Assembly (NCBI RefSeq): GCF_000429665.1
Contig: NZ_AUCH01000030.1
Span: 1 to 12,651 of the forward strand
From: Azovibrio restrictus DSM 23866
GTDB taxonomy: Bacteria; Pseudomonadota; Gammaproteobacteria; Burkholderiales; Rhodocyclaceae
Direction of reading: 5' to 3'
DNA: 12,651 bases
Both the position numbers and the translations under genes were made by a program. Positions 5,720 to 12,651 of the stretch are shown here, one piece after another (the stretch's first letter is position 1; the number at the start of each line of letters is the position of its first letter). The notes beneath the pieces are model-generated. The model was not told where the DNA came from, made no database searches, and was given only the letters and a program-made list of their open reading frames with translations.

Positions 5720-7111
5720 TCAGTGATGCCGGCCGGCGGGTGCGGCCTTGGGCCCCTTGGGGGCTGCTTCGGGCGGCAGGGGCTCGAGCAGCCCCACGGT
5801 CAGGGTGTCATCGCCGAACCAGGCCTGGGCGGCCGCCTGAACCTGGGCGGCGGTGACCGCCTCGAGGCGGGCCTGGAGGGCGGCCACATCCTTGTGGCTG
5901 AAGCCGATCACCTCCATGGAACCGATCTCCATGGCCTGACCGAACACGGAGTCCAGCTTGTACACCTGGGCGGCGATGAGCTGGGCCTTGGCCCGCTTCA
6001 GCTCCCCTTCATCCACCCCGTCCCGGGCGATGCGGGCCAGTTCGCCGCGCAGAGCCTTTTCCAGGGTCTCGGGGGTCTGCCCGGGAGCCGGACTGCCATA
6101 CAGGTAGAACATGGCCGGCCCCCGGTTCAGGCCGTCGTAGGAGGCACCGACGCTGGTGGCCAGCTGCTGCTCCCGCACCAAGCTGCGTCCCAGGCGGGCG
6201 GCGTCATGACCATCGAGGATGGCGGCCAGCATGTCCAGGGCAAAGGGTTCCACCGGGCCGTCCAGGCGCTCCACCTTGGGGGCCTTCCAGCCCAGGAGCA
6301 GCAGCGGCAGTTCCGCCGGCCCCTTCACCACCAGGCGGCGCACGCCCTTCTGCAGGGGTTCGACCTGGGGCTTCCTGGCCGGCAGGGCCCGGGACTTGAG
6401 GGGTCCGTAATACTGCCGCGCCAGCTTGAACACCTGTTCGTGCTGCACGTCACCGCTCACCACCAGGATCGCGTTGTTGGGCACATACCACTGGTCGTAC
6501 CAGGCCTTGGCGTCCCGGGCCGTCATGTTCTCCAGGTCGTTCATCCAGCCGATGATGGGGCGCCGGTAGGGATGGGCCTGGTAGGCCACCGCGTGAGCCT
6601 GCTCAAAGAGCAGGGACTGGGGCTCATCCTCGGTGCGCAGGCGCCGCTCCTCCATGACCACCTTGATTTCCTGGGCGAACTCCTTGGGGTCCACGTTCAG
6701 GTGGCGCATCCGGTCCGCCTCCAGGGCCATCATCTCGCCCAGGCGCTCCTTGGGAATCTGCTGGAAATAGGCGGTGTAATCCCGGCTGGTAAAGGCGTTG
6801 TCACGGCCGCCGGCGGCCGCCACCCGCTTGCTGAATTCCCCGGGGCCCACCTTGGGGGTGCCCTTGAACATCATGTGTTCGAGCAGATGTGCCACCCCGG
6901 AGGTGCCATCCACCTCATCCATGCTGCCCACCCGGTACCAGACCATGTGGGCCACCACCGGCGCCCGGTGGTCTTCCTTGACCACCACCTTGAGGCCGTT
7001 GGCCAGGGTGGTTTCAAAGGGATTGGCATGGGCGGAGCCGAAGAGCAGGCTCCCCGCCAGAAACAGGGCGGACAGGCTGAAAAGCCGGGGGGTGCTTCCT
7101 TGTTTTGACAT
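5720..7111 (-). CDS. M16 family zinc metallopeptidase, catalytic subunit
   Basis: A 463-residue M16B (pitrilysin/processing-peptidase-like) zinc peptidase that clips peptides or unfolded polypeptides. An N-terminal signal segment (about residues 9-29, ending GSAHA) places it in the periplasm. The inverted zinc motif H75-L-L-E-H79 is intact, and the third ligand Glu lies about 75 residues later in VVMEERR (E154/E155). A conserved middle section (ALEADRM, WYVPNNAILVVSGDV) and the second M16 domain follow. It is the first gene of the - strand operon, followed by its inactive partner. Such pairs occur beside rsmD/coaD or ftsY in many betaproteobacteria. ATG 7111 is directly followed by the signal peptide; its ribosome site is weak. 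Confidence 0.93.
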   Translation of the reverse strand: MSKQGSTPRLFSLSALFLAGSLLFGSAHANPFETTLANGLKVVVKEDHRAPVVAHMVWYRVGSMDEVDGTSGVAHLLEHMMFKGTPKVGPGEFSKRVAAAGGRDNAFTSRDYTAYFQQIPKERLGEMMALEADRMRHLNVDPKEFAQEIKVVMEERRLRTEDEPQSLLFEQAHAVAYQAHPYRRPIIGWMNDLENMTARDAKAWYDQWYVPNNAILVVSGDVQHEQVFKLARQYYGPLKSRALPARKPQVEPLQKGVRRLVVKGPAELPLLLLGWKAPKVERLDGPVEPFALDMLAAILDGHDAARLGRSLVREQQLATSVGASYDGLNRGPAMFYLYGSPAPGQTPETLEKALRGELARIARDGVDEGELKRAKAQLIAAQVYKLDSVFGQAMEIGSMEVIGFSHKDVAALQARLEAVTAAQVQAAAQAWFGDDTLTVGLLEPLPPEAAPKGPKAAPAGRHH

Positions 7112-7153
7112 GGGAAATCAGGGCTTTCTGTTAGAATCCGGGGTTCCGGCGGC

Positions 7154-7182
7154 ATATTAAAGACAAGTCGCCCGGCTGTCAG
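7154..7182 (-). promoter_or_regulatory. Candidate sigma70 promoter for the M16-rsmD-coaD-ferredoxin operon
   Basis: On the - strand, CTGACA (7182-7177, one mismatch to the -35 consensus) is followed after exactly 17 nt by TAATAT (7159-7154, four of six matches to -10). Transcription would start near 7147, about 36 nt before the ATG at 7111. This is pattern matching only. Confidence 0.45.
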
Positions 7183-7232
7183 CCTCGATGCCGCAGCCCC
7201 CTTCCGACACCTGCTGAAAAGACAATGTTCCC

Positions 7233-8225
7233 ATGTTCGGTTTCCTGAAGAAAAAAGGCGGCGAAGCCGTCAGCCCCCCGGCCGATCCGGCTGCAACGAC
7301 CGAAACTCCCGAGCAATCCCTCTCCTGGCGCGAACGCCTGTTCGGCGGCCTGGCCCGCACCCGGGCCCAGCTGGGCGGCAAGCTCAAGACCATCTTCTCC
7401 CGGGGCAAGGTGGATGACGAGCTGCTGGAAGAGCTGGAAACCCTGCTGCTCACTTCCGACGTGGGCCTGGAAGCCACCCAGCATCTCCTCGACGCCCTCA
7501 AGGCCCGCGCCAAGAAGGACAAGCTGGAAACCCCGGAAGCCATCCAGGAAGCCCTGTCCCAGGCCCTGGCCGAGCTCCTCGCTCCCCTGGAACAGCCCCT
7601 GTCCGTGGACGGCCACCAGCCCTACGTGATCATGATCGCGGGGGTGAACGGGGCCGGCAAGACCACCTCCATCGGCAAGCTGGCCAAGTATTTCCAGAGC
7701 CAGGGCAAGAGCGTGCTGCTGGCCGCCGGCGACACCTTCCGCGCCGCTGCCCGGGAACAGCTGATGACCTGGGGCGAGCGCAACAACGTCACGGTGATCG
7801 CCCAGGACGGCGGCGACCCGGCCGCCGTGGTGTTCGACGCCATCAGTGCCGCCAAGGCCCGGAGCATAGACGTGGTGCTGGCCGACACCGCTGGCCGCCT
7901 GCCCACCCAGCTGCACCTGATGGAAGAAATCGCCAAGGTGCGCCGGGTGATCCAGAAGGCCGACGCCAGTGCCCCCCACGAGGTGCTGCTGGTGCTGGAC
8001 GCCAACATCGGCCAGAACGCCCTGGCCCAGGTCAAGGCCTTCGACAAGTCCATCCACGTCACCGGCCTGGTGCTCACCAAGCTGGACGGCACCGCCAAGG
8101 GTGGCGTCATTGCCGCCATCGCCCGCCAGTGCCCCAAGCCCATCCGCTTCATCGGCGTGGGCGAAGGCATCGACGACCTGCGCCCCTTCGTGGCCCGGGA
8201 CTTCGTGGACGCCATCTTCGCATGA
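7233..8225 (+). CDS. ftsY: Signal recognition particle receptor FtsY
   Basis: SRP receptor GTPase that docks ribosome-nascent-chain-SRP complexes at the inner membrane for co-translational insertion. The 330 residues consist of a short N-terminal basic/variable part (MFGFLKKKGGEAV), a helical N domain (from about SWRERLFGG to LLAPLE) and the G domain. G-domain motifs are GVNGAGKTTSIGKLA (P-loop), DTFRAAAREQL (insertion box region), DTAGRLPTQLHLMEE (G3), TKLDGTAKGG (G4) and IGVGEGIDDLRPF (closing loop). The acidic A domain is much shorter than in E. coli (497 residues), as is usual outside the enterics. ATG 7233 is chosen because MFGFLKKK is the typical start; the nearby ATG at 7225 is out of frame. 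The stop overlaps the ftsE start by 4 nt. Confidence 0.97.
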   Translation: MFGFLKKKGGEAVSPPADPAATTETPEQSLSWRERLFGGLARTRAQLGGKLKTIFSRGKVDDELLEELETLLLTSDVGLEATQHLLDALKARAKKDKLETPEAIQEALSQALAELLAPLEQPLSVDGHQPYVIMIAGVNGAGKTTSIGKLAKYFQSQGKSVLLAAGDTFRAAAREQLMTWGERNNVTVIAQDGGDPAAVVFDAISAAKARSIDVVLADTAGRLPTQLHLMEEIAKVRRVIQKADASAPHEVLLVLDANIGQNALAQVKAFDKSIHVTGLVLTKLDGTAKGGVIAAIARQCPKPIRFIGVGEGIDDLRPFVARDFVDAIFA

Positions 8226-8875
8226 TCGTCGGCAGCCACCTGACCAAGCGCTATCCCGGTGGCTACGAGGCCATCAAGGATCTGGGCTTCGAGATTGCCG
8301 GTGGCGACATGGTGTTCATCAGCGGCCATTCGGGGGCCGGCAAGACCACCCTGCTGAAGCTGATGGGCGCCATCGAGCGGCCCACCTCGGGCAGCCTCAT
8401 CGTCAACGGCCAGAACCTCACGGCCATGCGCCGCGCCGCCCTGCCCTACCTGCGCCGCAACCTGGGCCTGATCTTCCAGGACCAGAAGCTGCTCTTCGAC
8501 CGTTCCGCCCTGGACAACGTGCTGCTGCCCCTGGAAATCATCGGCCTGCACCCCCGGGAAGCCCAGCGCCGGGCCCGGGCCGCCCTGGACAAGGTGGGCC
8601 TGCTGGAGCGGGAAAAAGCCAATCCCATCGCCCTCTCCGGCGGCGAGCAGCAGCGCTTGGCCATCGCCCGGGCAGTGGTGAACCGGCCCACCATCCTGCT
8701 GGCCGACGAACCCACGGCCAACCTGGACCCGGAATCAGCCCGCCAGGTCCTGGACCTGTTCGTGGCCTTCAACCAGGTGCGCGTCACCGTCATCATCGCC
8801 ACCCACGCGCCCCACGGCATCCCTGGCCGCCAGCCGCGGCTGATCACCCTGGACCACGGCAGGCTCGCCCCATGA
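8222..8875 (+). CDS. ftsE: Cell division ATP-binding protein FtsE
   Basis: ATPase of the FtsEX complex, an ABC-type mechanotransmission module that couples ATP use in the cytoplasm to activation of septal cell-wall hydrolases through FtsX. The 217 residues compare with 222 in E. coli. Motifs are Walker A GHSGAGKTT (about residues 36-44), the Q-loop IFQDQKLLFD, the signature LSGGEQQRLAIARA and Walker B ILLADEPTANLD. The H-loop reads IIATHAPHG rather than the usual THD, and the following stretch GIPGRQPRL is atypical. The His itself is kept, so activity is expected. The ATG overlaps the ftsY stop (ATGA), and the stop overlaps ftsX in the same way. Confidence 0.96.
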   Translation: MIVGSHLTKRYPGGYEAIKDLGFEIAGGDMVFISGHSGAGKTTLLKLMGAIERPTSGSLIVNGQNLTAMRRAALPYLRRNLGLIFQDQKLLFDRSALDNVLLPLEIIGLHPREAQRRARAALDKVGLLEREKANPIALSGGEQQRLAIARAVVNRPTILLADEPTANLDPESARQVLDLFVAFNQVRVTVIIATHAPHGIPGRQPRLITLDHGRLAP

Positions 8876-9771
8876 ACACCTGGCTGCGCCAACACCTGGC
8901 TGCCTTCCGCCGCGCCCTGCGCCGGCTCTGGGCCGCCCCCCTGAACACCCTGCTGTCGCTCCTGGTGATCGGCATTGCCATGACCCTGCCCGCCGCCGGC
9001 TACGTGCTGCTGGACAACATCAAGGCCCTGGGCAAAAGCGCCAGCGGCGTGCAGCAGATCAGCCTGTTCCTGGAAGCCGGAGCCAACCGGGACCTGGTGC
9101 GCAGCACCCAGGACCGTCTCGATGCGGCGGTCCCCGGCCAGTGGCGCTTCGTCCCCCGGGAAGAAGCCCTGGACCGCCTCAAGTCCAGCGAAGGCATGGC
9201 CGAAATCGTCGCCAGCCTGCCCCGCAACCCCCTGCCCGACGCCTTCATCGTGGAACCCCGGGACGGCAGCCCGGAAGCCCTGGAAACCCTGCGGGAAACC
9301 GTGGCGGCCTGGCCCGGCGTCGCCCACGTGCAGCTGGATTCGGCCTGGATCAAGCGCTTCGACGCCTTCCTCAAACTCGGCCGCCTGGCCGTGAGCCTGC
9401 TCGCCGCCGTGTTCGCCGTGGGCCTCACTGCGGTCACCTTCAACACCATCCGGCTGCAAGTGCTGGCCCAGGCCGACGAAATCCAGGTGGCCCGGCTGAT
9501 CGGCGCCACCGACGCCTTCATCCGCCGCCCCTTCTACTACTCAGGCGCCCTGCAAGGCGCCCTGGGCGGTCTGGCTGCCGGACTGCTCATCAGCCTGGGC
9601 CTCTCGGCCCTGGAAGAACCGGTGAGCCGGCTGGCCACCCTCTATGGCAGCAGCTTCACCCTGCACGGCCTGCCCCCCCTGCAACTGGCCCTGCTGGCCA
9701 GCGTCGGCGCCGCCCTGGGCTGGCTCGGCGCCCAGCTCTCCGTCAGCCTCGCCATCCGGCAGATGGACTGA
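8872..9771 (+). CDS. ftsX: Cell division protein FtsX
   Basis: Membrane subunit of FtsEX, with four transmembrane helices and a large periplasmic domain that contacts murein-hydrolase activators at the septum. The 299 residues hold a basic cytoplasmic start and TM1 near residues 24-46 (PLNTLLSLLVIGIAMTLPAA). A periplasmic domain follows to about residue 165. TM2 is around 168-190 (LAVSLLAAVFAVGLTAVTFN). A cytoplasmic loop has the conserved TFNTIRLQVLAQADEIQVAR region leading to RLIGATDAFIRRPF, and two C-terminal TMs follow. The ATG overlaps the ftsE stop by 4 nt. It is the last gene of the ftsYEX operon. Confidence 0.96.
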   Translation: MNTWLRQHLAAFRRALRRLWAAPLNTLLSLLVIGIAMTLPAAGYVLLDNIKALGKSASGVQQISLFLEAGANRDLVRSTQDRLDAAVPGQWRFVPREEALDRLKSSEGMAEIVASLPRNPLPDAFIVEPRDGSPEALETLRETVAAWPGVAHVQLDSAWIKRFDAFLKLGRLAVSLLAAVFAVGLTAVTFNTIRLQVLAQADEIQVARLIGATDAFIRRPFYYSGALQGALGGLAAGLLISLGLSALEEPVSRLATLYGSSFTLHGLPPLQLALLASVGAALGWLGAQLSVSLAIRQMD

Positions 9772-9818
9772 CCCCCCGGGGCCTGCCCCCACTCCCGGCT
9801 ACGGGAATCCCTGCAACA

Positions 9819-9844
9819 ACAAGGGCGCCGAAAGGCGCCCTTGT
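9819..9844. terminator. Hairpin terminator between ftsX and the tail-collar gene
   Basis: An 11-bp perfect stem (9819-9829 with 9834-9844) around a GAAA tetraloop. It lies 47 nt after the ftsX stop and 20 nt after the stop of the converging - strand gene. Neither side has a long T-run (TTGTTG follows on the - strand), so termination may be partial or rho-assisted. Confidence 0.55.
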
Positions 9845-9864
9845 GCATTACACAACTGCCCGAC

Positions 9865-10698
9865 TCAATCGAAGGTGGGGAAGAGCCCCTGGGTCGCGAT
9901 GCAGTGCCACAGACCAAGCTGCGGCGGCAGGCTGGACACCGCACTCCCGCCGCCAGGGCTCACCCCCACGGCCACCGCACCGCCGGTCACCGTAGTGACG
10001 TTGGCGGTCTGCTGGGGAATGGCCGGTTTGTAGGTGGACGTATCGACGCTCACATGGGTCCCCACCAGGGTGGACTTGTTCGTCCCCGGTTCAGTAGTGG
10101 TCACCGGCCCATTGGCACTCCCGGTCACCCCCGTCAGATAGTAGTTGGTGACACTTGGAGCCGGATCGATACCGGTACTGCCGGGCACCACGTCGGTAGT
10201 CGCCGTGGCGGTGATGGCTCCGGACCCCGCCTGGGCAGGAATGGTCACTGAAGCCGGTCCGGTGGTCGGGGTGAAGGTGGCCGGATGGGAATGGGGCGGC
10301 AACTGCGCCGTGGTCAGGACATTCCCTTCAGCCCCCCGGTACTGGCCCATCGTCACCGTGCTGGTGGGCTGCTGCCCGGCAATCTGCGTTGCCGGCCCGA
10401 CGCCGACAGGCACGCGCCCGTTGAGATTGGGCAAATTGAAGGTCGTCGAGCCATTCCCGCCAAAGGTGGTGCCTATCAACGCATACAGGGCAGAGTTCTG
10501 GTTGATCTGAAGCGTGCGCCCATCGGCCGGCAGGAAACCATAAGGACATCCCCTGACGTAGGTCACAACGCAAATGGAGCCCAGCAGAGGCTCGCTGGAA
10601 CAGGCCAGGGCCGGCGCGGACAAGGTCGCGAGCATGCCGCCCGCGATCGCCAGACCCAACGAACCACGAAGCAGAGCCGGAAGTCGTTTCATGTTCAT
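9865..10698 (-). CDS. Secreted phage-tail-collar-domain protein (Mdp-like)
   Basis: A 277-residue protein with a signal peptide (about residues 1-32, basic MNMKRL, then a hydrophobic core ending SAPALA). The tail-collar domain follows: GCPYGFLPADGRTLQINQNS, ALYALIGTTFGGNGSTTFNL, PNLNGRVPVGVG. The C-terminus has the family ending (LWHCIATQGLFPTFD). Similar domains occur in phage tail fibres and in the microcystin-dependent protein (Mdp) family of bacteria. The Sec signal and lack of phage genes nearby point to the latter, an extracytoplasmic protein of unknown job. The middle (about residues 130-240) is rich in Thr, Val, Gly and Pro, like a fibrous linker. ATG 10698 is chosen for its gaggagag ribosome site and the adjoining signal peptide; the frame is open upstream to 10839 but lacks such support. 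Confidence 0.85.
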   Translation of the reverse strand: MNMKRLPALLRGSLGLAIAGGMLATLSAPALACSSEPLLGSICVVTYVRGCPYGFLPADGRTLQINQNSALYALIGTTFGGNGSTTFNLPNLNGRVPVGVGPATQIAGQQPTSTVTMGQYRGAEGNVLTTAQLPPHSHPATFTPTTGPASVTIPAQAGSGAITATATTDVVPGSTGIDPAPSVTNYYLTGVTGSANGPVTTTEPGTNKSTLVGTHVSVDTSTYKPAIPQQTANVTTVTGGAVAVGVSPGGGSAVSSLPPQLGLWHCIATQGLFPTFD

Positions 10699-11062
10699 GA
10701 TGCACCTCTCCTCAAGTTTGGATGATGGCGCCGGCAGGAAGTAGCGGACGCACGGGGGCACATTAGGGCATGCCCAAGGGATACGCAATCGGTATTTTTG
10801 ACTCAAAGCAACAACCTCCGACAGCAACCAGACAAGCACACATCAGCCTTTTCATAGCGCCGGACATAAAAAGCCACAAACGCTTTGAAATAAAAACTAA
10901 TCCGAGCATAAACGGCATGCATAACCAGCCTGATTCCAGCCCGAAAAAATCCGCGTTGAATATTCATTTCAGATGTGCAATTCTCACAGGGAAAAACACC
11001 CCAAACCCGCCACCCACTGATACGCCCCCTGCGATGCCAGCACCCTCCAAGGAGACAAGACC
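10699..11062. other. Divergent intergenic region, 364 bp, relatively A+T-rich
   Basis: It separates the - strand tail-collar gene from the + strand adhesin gene and must carry both promoters. It contains runs such as ggtatttttgactc and gaaataaaaactaat that stand out from the GC-rich neighbours, and a perfect 10-bp palindrome gggcatgccc at 10766-10775. No convincing gene, RNA or strong hairpin is seen in it. Confidence 0.6.
10885..10912 (+). promoter_or_regulatory. Candidate promoter for the adhesin gene
   Basis: TTGAAA (10885-10890) and CATAAA (10907-10912) are spaced by 16 nt, with four or five of six matches to each sigma70 box. The implied leader to ATG 11063 is about 145 nt. It was chosen from an A+T-rich stretch where chance matches are common. 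Confidence 0.3.
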
Positions 11063-12651
11063 ATGAATCCCCACTTCAGCCAAACCCGGAACACATACTC
11101 CATGCCGCTGGCAGCCAGCACCCCAGCCCCCCGGGAAGCCGCCTTCATCGACACGGGTATCGCCCATTACGGTGCCCTGGTGGACGCCCTGCCCCCGGAT
11201 ATGGACCTCGTGCTCCTGGACGGAACCCGGGACGGCCTTGCCCGGATGGCCGAATGGGCTGCCGGGCACTCCGGCTACACCGCGCTGCACGTATTCAGCC
11301 ACGGGGATCGGGGACTCTGGATGCTGGGCTCCACCCATCTGGATGGCGCCAGCCTGGAAGCCCGGGCCCCGGAACTCGCCACCCTGGGCCGGGCGCTTGT
11401 CCCGGGAGGCGGCCTGCTGCTCTACGGCTGCTCCATCGGGGCGGAACCCGGCTTCGTGGAAAAGCTGGCGGCCCTGGCCGACGCCGCCGTTGCCGCCTCC
11501 GCAGTGCCTACCGGCGCAGCCAGCCTCGGGGGGCAGTGGAAGCTGGATGTCTGCGCCGGCAGCCTTGGAACCCTGCCTTTGGCCATGGAACACTTTGATG
11601 GATTGCTGGGCCTGGATATCACCTTTGACTTCGAGAGCAATACGACGCCTGCACGGGATGACACAGGCGCAACAGCCGCAGCAACCATAACCCAGGTAAT
11701 TTCCGGCGAGACGGTCTCCATTGCAGCAACGGACGGCAAGTTGGTCGTGGCCAACGAAGTTGCTTTTCTGGGTGCCGACAAAGCTTCAATGACGGATACC
11801 ACCGTGGCTTTCGACACATTGGGCCTTGCTGATTCAACACGCATCCGGGTTTCACTGCAATCCGGTTACAGCTTCGATCTTGATTCCCTTGGCATTTTTG
11901 ACAACTATAACGGCGCACATCCAGGGCAAACATTGACCTTAGTTTCCAGCTCACTGGCCACCTACGATGTGGAGGCGCAAATCGACTATACCGATTTGGG
12001 AATCCCAACTGACAACGGTGGCGCCATCATTAATGTCTCAGCCCTCCCTGGCTTCAAGAACATCACCTATTTTGACCTTTACGCCAACGGGGAGAATATG
12101 CAATTGGCGTTGGACAACATTGTGCTGACCAACATTACCCCCCCCGGCCCCCAGCTTGCTTCCGCCACCTATGACGCTGCCACGGGAATACTGCTGGTCA
12201 CCGTGGAGACAGCCACCGGGGATCCGATGGCAGCCGGAGACACAATAGTTGTCTCCAAGCTGACCATGACGGGAGAAGGCGGTGAAACCTACACCCTGAC
12301 TAGCAACAACGTACTAGCCAGCAGCGCGACCAGCTTCAGCGTGACCCTGAACGGGGCCGATCAGGCGGCAGTCAATCAGATCCTCAACAAGGCCGGCATC
12401 AACTCCACCGGCGGCACCGCCTACAACCTGGCCGCCGCCGCAGGCTGGAACGCCAGTGTTAGCTCGGCGGCCGCCGACGCCACCGGCAATGCCGTCACCG
12501 TCGCCAACCCTACCACCCCCACCCTCACCAGCGCCACCTACGACGCCAGTACCGGGGTGCTGAGCGTCACCGGCACCGGCTTCCTCAAACTGAACGGGGC
12601 CACCAACGACATCGACGTCTCCAAGCTCACCCTCACCGGCGAAGGGGGCAG
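11063..12651 (+). CDS. DUF4347-domain adhesin-like protein with tandem repeats, 5' part (runs off the right edge)
   Basis: The first 529 codons of a large surface or secreted protein. Residues about 27-185 form a DUF4347 domain: LLDGTRDGLARM, LHVFSHGDRGLWMLGS (H80), GGGLLLYGCSIGAEPGF (C123) and GGQWKLDVCAGSLG. DUF4347 typically heads very long repeat-rich adhesins exported by type I systems, and there is no Sec signal here, in line with a C-terminal export signal beyond the window. Residues about 190-360 form a beta-rich domain beginning ITFDFESN. Repeats of 123 residues follow: SATYDAATGILLVTV at 367 and SATYDASTGVLSVTG at 490, each leading to SKLTMTGEGGE or SKLTLTGEGG. The aaggaga ribosome site at 11049-11055 supports ATG 11063. 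The repeat count and C-terminus cannot be seen. Confidence 0.88.
   Translation, partial: MNPHFSQTRNTYSMPLAASTPAPREAAFIDTGIAHYGALVDALPPDMDLVLLDGTRDGLARMAEWAAGHSGYTALHVFSHGDRGLWMLGSTHLDGASLEARAPELATLGRALVPGGGLLLYGCSIGAEPGFVEKLAALADAAVAASAVPTGAASLGGQWKLDVCAGSLGTLPLAMEHFDGLLGLDITFDFESNTTPARDDTGATAAATITQVISGETVSIAATDGKLVVANEVAFLGADKASMTDTTVAFDTLGLADSTRIRVSLQSGYSFDLDSLGIFDNYNGAHPGQTLTLVSSSLATYDVEAQIDYTDLGIPTDNGGAIINVSALPGFKNITYFDLYANGENMQLALDNIVLTNITPPGPQLASATYDAATGILLVTVETATGDPMAAGDTIVVSKLTMTGEGGETYTLTSNNVLASSATSFSVTLNGADQAAVNQILNKAGINSTGGTAYNLAAAAGWNASVSSAAADATGNAVTVANPTTPTLTSATYDASTGVLSVTGTGFLKLNGATNDIDVSKLTLTGEGG

Noticed and set aside
4466..7108. 880-codon open frame on the + strand
   Set aside because: It is antisense to two well-supported M16 genes, has biased low-complexity composition (Gly, Gln, His, Val), and arises from high GC with few stops.
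7105..7137. TTGACA (7105-7110) and TAGAAT (7132-7137) as a promoter for ftsY
   Set aside because: Both boxes are good but the spacer is 21 nt, too long for a standard sigma70 promoter, and the -35 box lies inside the opposite gene.
7969..8871. N-terminal extension of the ftsX frame (600 codons in total)
   Set aside because: It overlaps ftsY and ftsE in another frame; FtsX clearly begins at the ATGA overlap at 8872.
10699..10839. Longer start for the tail-collar protein at 10839
   Set aside because: It would put 47 residues before a clear signal peptide, while the ATG at 10698 has a strong ribosome site.
1..12651. CRISPR array, tRNA, rRNA or toxin-antitoxin pair
   Set aside because: No direct-repeat/spacer pattern, no tRNA-like clover or T-arm, no rRNA sequence and no paired small overlapping genes of known type were seen; the repeated elements at the left are attC sites.

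Overview
The window looks like a chromosomal segment of a high-GC betaproteobacterium, most like the Rhodocyclales (Azospira/Dechloromonas/Azoarcus-type). This rests on the very GC-rich coding bias (long antisense open frames over real genes) and on the gene order ferredoxin-coaD-rsmD-M16-M16 divergent from ftsY-ftsE-ftsX. The taxon is an inference from gene content and order, not from a search.

Positions 1-3000, accessory region. This is the distal end of an integron gene-cassette array. The left edge carries the 5' end of an IS110/IS1111-type transposase gene. The end of that element appears to lie inside the L'' arm of an attC site whose other half remains at about 328-403. Five single-gene cassettes follow, all on the + strand: a DUF4262 protein, an ankyrin-repeat protein, a small exported protein, a small possibly helical protein and a small acidic protein. 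Each is bounded by attC sites. In every cassette the inverse core is the exact reverse complement of that cassette's own leading core (GTTGGGC/GCCCAAC, GTTATAA/TTATAAC, GTTATGT/ACATAAC), which strongly supports the reading. The integrase and attI are not in the window and should lie to the left. The array ends in a degenerate attC-like copy, followed by a strong bidirectional terminator.

Positions 3098-7111, core operon on the - strand. In transcription order it holds a catalytic M16 zinc peptidase, its inactive M16 partner, RsmD (16S rRNA methyltransferase, GTG start), CoaD (phosphopantetheine adenylyltransferase, TTG start) and a YfhL-type 2[4Fe-4S] ferredoxin. Genes are 9 to 29 nt apart or overlap by 4 nt. 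A candidate sigma70 promoter lies at 7154-7182.

Positions 7233-9771, core operon on the + strand. ftsY, ftsE and ftsX are chained by two 4-nt ATGA overlaps. They encode the signal recognition particle receptor and the FtsEX complex that controls septal cell-wall hydrolysis. A GAAA-loop hairpin separates them from the next gene.

Positions 9865-12651, surface-protein region. A secreted phage-tail-collar-domain protein (- strand) diverges from the start of a large adhesin-like gene (+ strand). The adhesin begins with a DUF4347 domain, enters tandem repeats of about 123 residues, and runs off the right edge. The 364-bp gap between them is richer in A+T than its surroundings and should hold both promoters.
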